Positions 59,168 through 64,000 of a DNA stretch of 64,000 nt are shown here, in pieces. Within the stretch, counting starts at the first letter, position 1, and the number at the start of each line of letters is the position of its first letter. The notes beneath the pieces are model-generated. The model did not search any database. It was given only the letters and a program-made list of their open reading frames with translations, and had not been told where the DNA came from. Origin of the DNA: Dastarcus helophoroides (Eukaryota > Arthropoda > Insecta > Coleoptera > Bothrideridae); NCBI GenBank assembly GCA_028583605.1, contig CM053330.1:24445233-24509232 (forward strand). Reading direction: 5' to 3'. The position numbers and the translations under genes were made by a program.

Positions 59168-59925
59168 TTTTAAGTTTAATCCACTCGCAAAGGGTAACCC
59201 CATTATGCTTTCAAAGCACTGCGAGTAGGATGCGGAAACAATAGATAGCGATGAACCGCCTTCTTAAACAAGGATAGGTTGTAATTTTTGGGGAAAATTC
59301 CTTTGGGTAACAAGTTCCATAACTTGGAAGTTCTATAGAAAAAAGAGTCTCCGTAGACAGAAGTCCTCACTGTGTCAAGCTGGACTGCACAGAAATTGCT
59401 GCCTCCGACTGTCTAGTACGCCTCGAGAATCTTGCCCTTGGGGGGATTAATCCTATTAGTTCCTGCGAGCATCTTCCATGATAGTACTTGTAGAAAAGAG
59501 ACAAGTCACCAACCATACGCCTGTGCTCTAGTGTTTCTAGAGAATCGGTCAGACTCTCGTCATCAATTAGGCGAATCGCTCTTGTTTGAGTTGAATCCAA
59601 GAGATCTAAAGTGTGTTTTGGGGCTGAACGCCAAACATGAGAACAGTATTCTAGTGTTGGCCTAACTTGAGCTTTGTATAGTGTTAATAGCTGATGAGTG
59701 TGAAGTACTTTTTAGCTCTAAAAAGAAAGCCTAGCTTCTGAAAGGCGGATTTGGCACATGATCGTCCCAAAAGAAGTTAGTGCTCGCATTCACTCCTAGG
59801 ATAGATAGATTAGATCCCATCGGAAGGATTTTACCGTCCATTAGTATGTTTGTAAATTTATAAAAGTCACTAGACGTTACAGATCTAGATATCCGAAGAC
59901 AATAAGCTGCAAACATTTTTAGACC
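59168..59925 (-). pseudogene. LINE reverse-transcriptase C-terminal fragment (second LINE family)
   Basis: On the minus strand, from 59916: RSVTSSDFYKFTNILMDGK...NLSILGVNASTNFFWDDHV, then YKAQVRPTLEYCSHVW-type sequence near 59660 in another frame. Then comes the open frame 59600-59367 (DSTQTRAIRLIDDESLTDSL, RRMVGDLSLFYKYYHGRC, GLIPPRARFSRRTRQSE). After a frameshift near 59395 it continues VYGDSFFYRTSKLW to a final RSALKA stop. This is the end of the reverse-transcriptase ORF of a common insect LINE. An A-run (9 A on the minus strand, about 59163-59171) marks the 3' end. It is 5'-truncated with at least two frameshifts. The same LINE gave the insertion at 61822. Confidence 0.82.
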
Positions 59926-59929
59926 TCAA

Positions 59930-61716
59930 AATCTACAAACAGAAAAAATGTGATAACCTCTGGTTACTGACACTATAAATTTGAGACAAGGGACAAATTT
60001 ATAAAGATCTCTAGATCATATAGATCTAGAAACCCAAGAAAGACATTTTTATAAATTTTTGAGCCTAATATGTACAAGTAAATAAAAAATGAAAAGATTT
60101 TTTAATCAGTGCAAATTTAAAAGAAAAAACATTTATAGATTTGATAGATCTAGAAATGCTCTCGATTGTCTCCCGGAAGATATGTATACCTTTCCAGATA
60201 ATATCCAGATCTATACTTTTATATAATTAATTCTGGTTCCTGAAAACATTTCAAATATCTCCCAATCCTAAAAAATGAAAAAAAATGGGGGAACTTTACA
60301 AAGATCTCTAGACTGCAAAGATCTAGAAGTCAGATAACAGAAATTTATTAAGATTAGTTGCCTTTAGAATCTATAACACTAAAAAATTTGAAACATCTTT
60401 GGCTATACATTTAGGACAAATCTATAAATATCTCCAAACCATAGTATATCTAGAAATTCGAAGAGCCAAATTTAAAAAAAATCTAGATCTCAAGAAGTAC
60501 AAATCAAAAAAATAAATAAATAAAAGATTTCTGATCAATTAAAGTCTGCAAATTTGGGAGACAATAAACATCTTTAGATTTCATAAATCTAGAAATCCGT
60601 AGACGTATTTATAGATTTCCAGACGATAAGATCTCCAAACGTAAAAATATAAATGGTTAATTCTAATACCGGTAAAAAATTTAAAAATCTCTAAACTTTT
60701 AAAAAAATTAGAAAATATTTATGAAGATTTCTAGACAGCAAAGATACACAAATCCGAAATAGAAATTTATAAATGTTAGTTGACCTGATCACCTGTAAGA
60801 GAAAAAAGATCTCTGACTATTTATGGTACACAAATTTAGGACAACTCTATAAAAATTTATAGACCATAAAGATCTAGAAATTCAAAGGGAGAAATTATTA
60901 CAGGGTTTTAGATTTCAAGATACATAAACCAAAAATCGAAATTTCTGCCACCGAAAGTACACAACTTTGGGAGAAACCTATAAAAATGTCTAGATTTCAA
61001 AGATCTAGAAATCCAACGAGAAATTTACATATAGAGCGAGAAATTCTTGTTATTAATCATGGCACCCGAAAAAAATTGAAAGAAATGTTTAATTCTTGAA
61101 AGTTTGATCAATTTAAGAAAAAATTACAAAGATCTCCATAATTCATAGATCTACAGAAAAAAATAAAAATGTATAAAAATTTCTTCATCTTTATAGATAC
61201 GAAAATAAAAAAATTGAAAGACCTCGGGCTACCTATGGCCTACACATGTGGAAAAAATATAAAGATATCTAGATCTAATAACTCTAGAAATTTAAAAAGA
61301 AAATAAAGATTTATAGGTCTCAAGATGTAAAAATGAAAAAATTAAAATATTACATTAAAGAAGAATCAGAGGTCGATATGACACTTTACCTGCGCACGCC
61401 CAATGAATTAACTCAATCCAATTTCCATATTAAAAAAGTCAAAACAACCCAATATTTCTAACAGTTAAGTCTGCAAATTTTGACGAAATTAAAAAAAATC
61501 TAGATTTCAAAGATCTAGAAATACAGAGAGAAGATTATAAATACTTCCACAACATACGTTCCACAAACCAAAAAATCATTAACAAATCTCTAGGCACCAA
61601 AATTTGAAAAAAAAATTACAAAAATCACTAGACTTTATAGCCCTAGAAATCCGAAAAGGAACATAAGCCTAAAGACATCTAAGAGGATTTAGGAAATTTT
61701 ACAAAAATATCTAAAA
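59930..61716. repeat. Degenerate satellite with AGATCTCTAGA motifs, unit about 120-140 bp
   Basis: AAAGATCTCTAGACTGCAAA, GATCTAGAAATCC and ATTTGGGACAA-type motifs recur at about 60030, 60150, 60325, 60450, 60590, 60865 and 61007. No gene is present. The satellite was invaded by the LINE at 59168-59925. Confidence 0.65.
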
Positions 61717-61821
61717 CAGGGGTTCCCGATCTTTTGTACGTTGTGCCTTCACCCTCGAAATATAAAAAATATATGCATGCCGCCGTCAACATTTTTCAAA
61801 GAAGTCAAAAATTCGAATGAA

Positions 61822-62114
61822 TGGATTGATCCCCCCAAAGGCAAGATTCTTGAGGCATACTAGACAGTCGGAGACAGCAAATTCCTGTGCGGTCCAGCTC
61901 GACACAGTGAGGACTTCTGTCTACGGAGACTCTTTTTTCTATAGAACTTCCAAGTTATGGTACTTGTTACCGAAAGGAATTTTCCCCAAAAATTATAACC
62001 TCTCTTTGTTTAAGAAGACGATTCATCGCCATCTATCCTTGTTTCCGTATTCCACTCGCAGTGCTTTGAAAGCATAATGGGGTTACTCTTTGCGCGTGGA
62101 TTCAACTTAAAGAA
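61822..62114 (+). mobile_element. Short 5'-truncated LINE insertion with 6 bp target duplication
   Basis: AATGAA at 61816-61821 and 62115-62120 bounds it. The uninterrupted site is in copy A at 58033-58045 (CGAATGAAGACTG). Confidence 0.85.
61823..62077 (+). pseudogene. LINE reverse-transcriptase C-terminal tail, in frame to its stop
   Basis: The translation GLIPPKARFLRHTRQSETAN...VRTSVYGDSFFYRTSKLWYL...RSALKA stop is the homologue of the last 80 residues of the fragment at 59168-59925. The frame is intact here, so the copy is younger or better preserved. The ATG at 61817 lies in the target duplication and is fortuitous. 5' truncation at this point is typical of incomplete LINE reverse transcription. 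Confidence 0.82.
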
Positions 62115-62800
62115 AATGAAAACTGACAGTTAAAATATTCGAAATTTTCAAAAAAGTCGAAATCTTCAAAGGTAGTCTAAATATTTTGAAAAGTAGCAAT
62201 ATTAAAGAGGCGAAATGTCCAAAAAAAGTTAAAATGTTTAAAAAAGTTGAAATTTTCATAAAAATGTAAATTTTAAGAAAAAGTTTAATCCAATATTAAT
62301 AGTTGAAATATTGAATAATGGTCCAAAATTTTAAAAAAGGCGAAATTTTGAAAAGGTCAAAAATTTCCAAATGGTTCGAAAACTTAAAAACTCAAACTTT
62401 AAAAAAATCGAAATATTAAAAAATTAAAAATTTCCAAAAAAAATCGACATTTTAAAAAAAATTGGACAATTTTTAAAAGAAGCAATTTTTGATAAAAAAA
62501 ATTCTAATTCTGAAATAAAATGGTAAAAATATATAATACCTTTTAAAAAACTTAACATTTTCAAAATAATAAAATCTTAAAAAAACAAATTTTTGCAAAA
62601 AGTTCTAATTTTCCAAAAAAAAAATTTAAAAAAATGCCGAAGTTTTCAACAGAAGCAGACATTTTTTAATAAAAGTCGAGCTTTTGAAATAAGCAAAAAT
62701 GTATTTTAAAAAGCAGAAATTTAAAAAAAAAGTCGATATTTTGGAAAAATCCAACACTTCAAAAAGTGTTTACATTTTTAAAAAAGTCAAATTTGCGCCC
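62110..62800. repeat. AT-rich tandem array, A-rich strand +
   Basis: AAAAAAGTCGAAAT-type units. The right border is CCGCATACACATTGGATCCC (62800-62819). Confidence 0.72.
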
Positions 62801-62871
62801 GCATACACATTGGATCCCCATGGTTGGGAAGTAATACTCGAGATTTTAAAGATTCCTAAATCCCAAAATAT

Positions 62872-63730
62872 ATATACAGGGTGACAATTTGAAAAGTAGC
62901 AATCGGGAATATCTCTTAAACAGAAAATACTACCAAGAAGATCTGAAATACATTTCGGGGGGTTGGAGGGGGAACCAAAATGAATTGAATCACCTTACCT
63001 CACCCCAATTTATTTTTTTTCTAATATGAACCTACCTTGTTTGGCACATTGTTGGAAAACTCGTTGCCATCTCTTTACAGTCTTATAGCAAAATTTTAAA
63101 TCGGACGATTAGTTTTTCAGATATCGATGTTTGAAGTAAGCAGCATTGTTGAAAACTAATAATTTTGATTATCTCTTAGGCAAAAAATTCTGTCATATAG
63201 GGGAAACCAAATAATGTTTTTTTTGACGCACCTTTCCACCCTTCTCTTCTTAGGGGCTAGCCACCCCTATTAATTCTTCTAAAATAAAAACCACCCCCTG
63301 TGATACCTCGTTGGAAAGGTTTATCAGCTTCTCCACGTCTGTAAAGAGGAACAAACCTTTTCAACGACGTATTATACGGAGTTGGTTCTTTTTTAGAAAA
63401 ATGTATAGAGGTAGTGAACTTCTAGGGGGGGTGAGCCAAAAAAACACATTTTTGGTTTGACTGATGTGTATTTGAGAGTTTTCAAAAAATGTTGCTTTCT
63501 TTAAATACCGATATCTCAAAAACTAATTGTAGGATTTAATATTTTTTATAACACTGTAAAGAGAAATCAGCTAACTTTCCAACGATGGTGCCGCAAAAGA
63601 AAGGTTCGTATTACAAAAAAAATTAGTTGGGGTGGCTATCCCCCAAGGGGTAAGGCAAAGTGAGTCAAAAATTACTTCATTTTGGTTCCCCCTCCAATCC
63701 CCCCATATGTATTTCAGTTCGTAATGATAG
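62872..63730. mobile_element. Inverted-repeat element with internally repeated modules, right end disrupted
   Basis: It starts ACAGGGTGAC after TATAT. The left half (CTGAAATACATTTCGGGGGG, GGGGGAACCAAAATGAA, GTTGGAAAACTCGTTG, CTTTACAGT) is inverted in the right half (63440-63719). A module with GTTGGAAAG and GTAAAGAG recurs around 63060, 63315, 63360 and 63560 in alternating orientation. The last 70 bp of the right repeat are missing because an LTR starts at 63731. The minus frame 63571-63765 is a shadow. Class unknown; the ACAGGGTG terminus suggests a TIR DNA transposon. Confidence 0.68.
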
Positions 63731-64000
63731 TGTTGCGTGCTATAGGTTCGAATGATTATTAACACTTGTTAAATGGTACCCACTTTATTTTCAAACTAAA
63801 CTCGAAGCACTACAACTGAATAATTAACTCACTTATTGACGTCTAGCTACTAACTCACTAACTACACTGACTGACTTACTGACTGATTGATTGATTGATT
63901 GAGGGAAAGCCAACCGGGCCCCCTTTATGTAGATCTCTGGTTCGGGTTCTAGAAGTTTTCAGCAGATAAGGCTTATCGTTTGCCGAAATTTCTGGAATGC
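63731..64000 (-). mobile_element. LTR, second copy, cut by window end
   Basis: TGTTGCGTGCTATAGGTTCG matches the solo LTR start at 36036. The ACTTTATTTTCAAAC segment (AATAAA on the minus strand) and the CTGACTGATTGATTG microsatellite lie in the same order. The rest lies beyond the window, so solo LTR and full element cannot be told apart. Confidence 0.75.

Larger units (their letters stand above)
61545..62430 (+). repeat. Segmental duplication, copy B (with LINE insertion)
   Basis: Counterpart of 57768-58345 with 293 bp of LINE plus a 6 bp target duplication inserted. Both the satellite flank and the hAT-like interior are shared, so the whole segment was copied rather than two elements inserting separately. 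Confidence 0.82.
61717..62830 (+). mobile_element. hAT-type element (CAGGGGTTCCC end) filled with the A-rich array
   Basis: The left end CAGGGGTTCCCGATCTTTTG is matched at the right by CCCCATGGTTGGGAA (62816-62830), where the outermost bases no longer fit. The interior is the array, broken by the LINE insertion. No target duplication was found. Confidence 0.55.

Overview
The window looks like a gene-poor, very AT-rich stretch of an arthropod genome, most likely an insect. I recognise no intact host protein-coding gene and no tRNA or rRNA. All recognisable coding sequence is broken mobile-element sequence: a Tc1/mariner transposase, a Penelope-like element (PLE) with a GIY-YIG endonuclease, C-terminal ends of LINE reverse transcriptases (two families, four fragments), and one decayed copy of a multicopy arthropod family. 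The kingdom call rests on these families, on splice-less degenerate DNA and on nested TE insertions. The species cannot be told from the sequence.

Most of the window is degenerate tandem sequence of a few kinds. (1) An 18-20 bp AT-rich unit close to AAAATTTCGACTTTTTTC fills roughly 20 kb in about ten blocks. Each block is strongly strand-polarised (T-rich or A-rich on the + strand). (2) A palindromic repeat built on AATCGATTCTTTTAGAATCG (about 32.0-32.85, 35.3-35.6, 36.5-37.1 kb and smaller patches). (3) A 30-40 bp minisatellite around AAAGAGACAAGCGACGAAAA (53.1-57.65 kb). (4) A 120-140 bp unit with AGATCTCTAGA motifs (59.9-61.7 kb, with relatives near 44-45 and 51 kb). Nearly all small open frames in these blocks are translations of the repeats.

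Layout: 1-1.95 kb, Tc1/mariner element with about 470 bp terminal repeats. 2.3-4.5 kb, AT array. 4.5-4.76 kb, foldback MITE. 5-6 kb, unique island. 6.26-6.68 kb, small TIR element. 6.9-12 kb, AT arrays interrupted by the PLE 3' end with a hammerhead-like motif. 12-12.6 kb, LINE end with a (GAA)n tail. 12.7-17.8 kb, mostly unique. 17.8-19.7 kb, AT array. 21.59-25.19 kb, a hAT-type element with 8 bp target duplications filled by the AT array. 27.3-30.8 kb, two arrays of opposite polarity. 30.9-31.3 kb, long palindrome. 33.2-34.7 kb, decayed TE-like gene and second LINE end. 36.0-36.4 kb, solo LTR. 37.12-40.55 kb, second array-filled hAT with a perfect 8 bp duplication. 42.3-44.4 kb, unique CpG-containing islands. 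45.4-51 kb, nested hAT elements. 53-57.6 kb, minisatellite with a MITE and a 400 bp palindrome centred on a hammerhead-like motif. 57.8-62.4 kb, a duplicated segment whose second copy carries a LINE insertion absent from the first. 62.9-64 kb, an inverted-repeat element interrupted by an LTR.

The most interesting points are three. Several hAT families with different termini carry the same polarised repeat filler, and some share a leader motif. Hammerhead-like motifs sit in a PLE tail and at the centres of miniature palindromic derivatives. Two insertions have their empty site preserved in a neighbouring duplicate.
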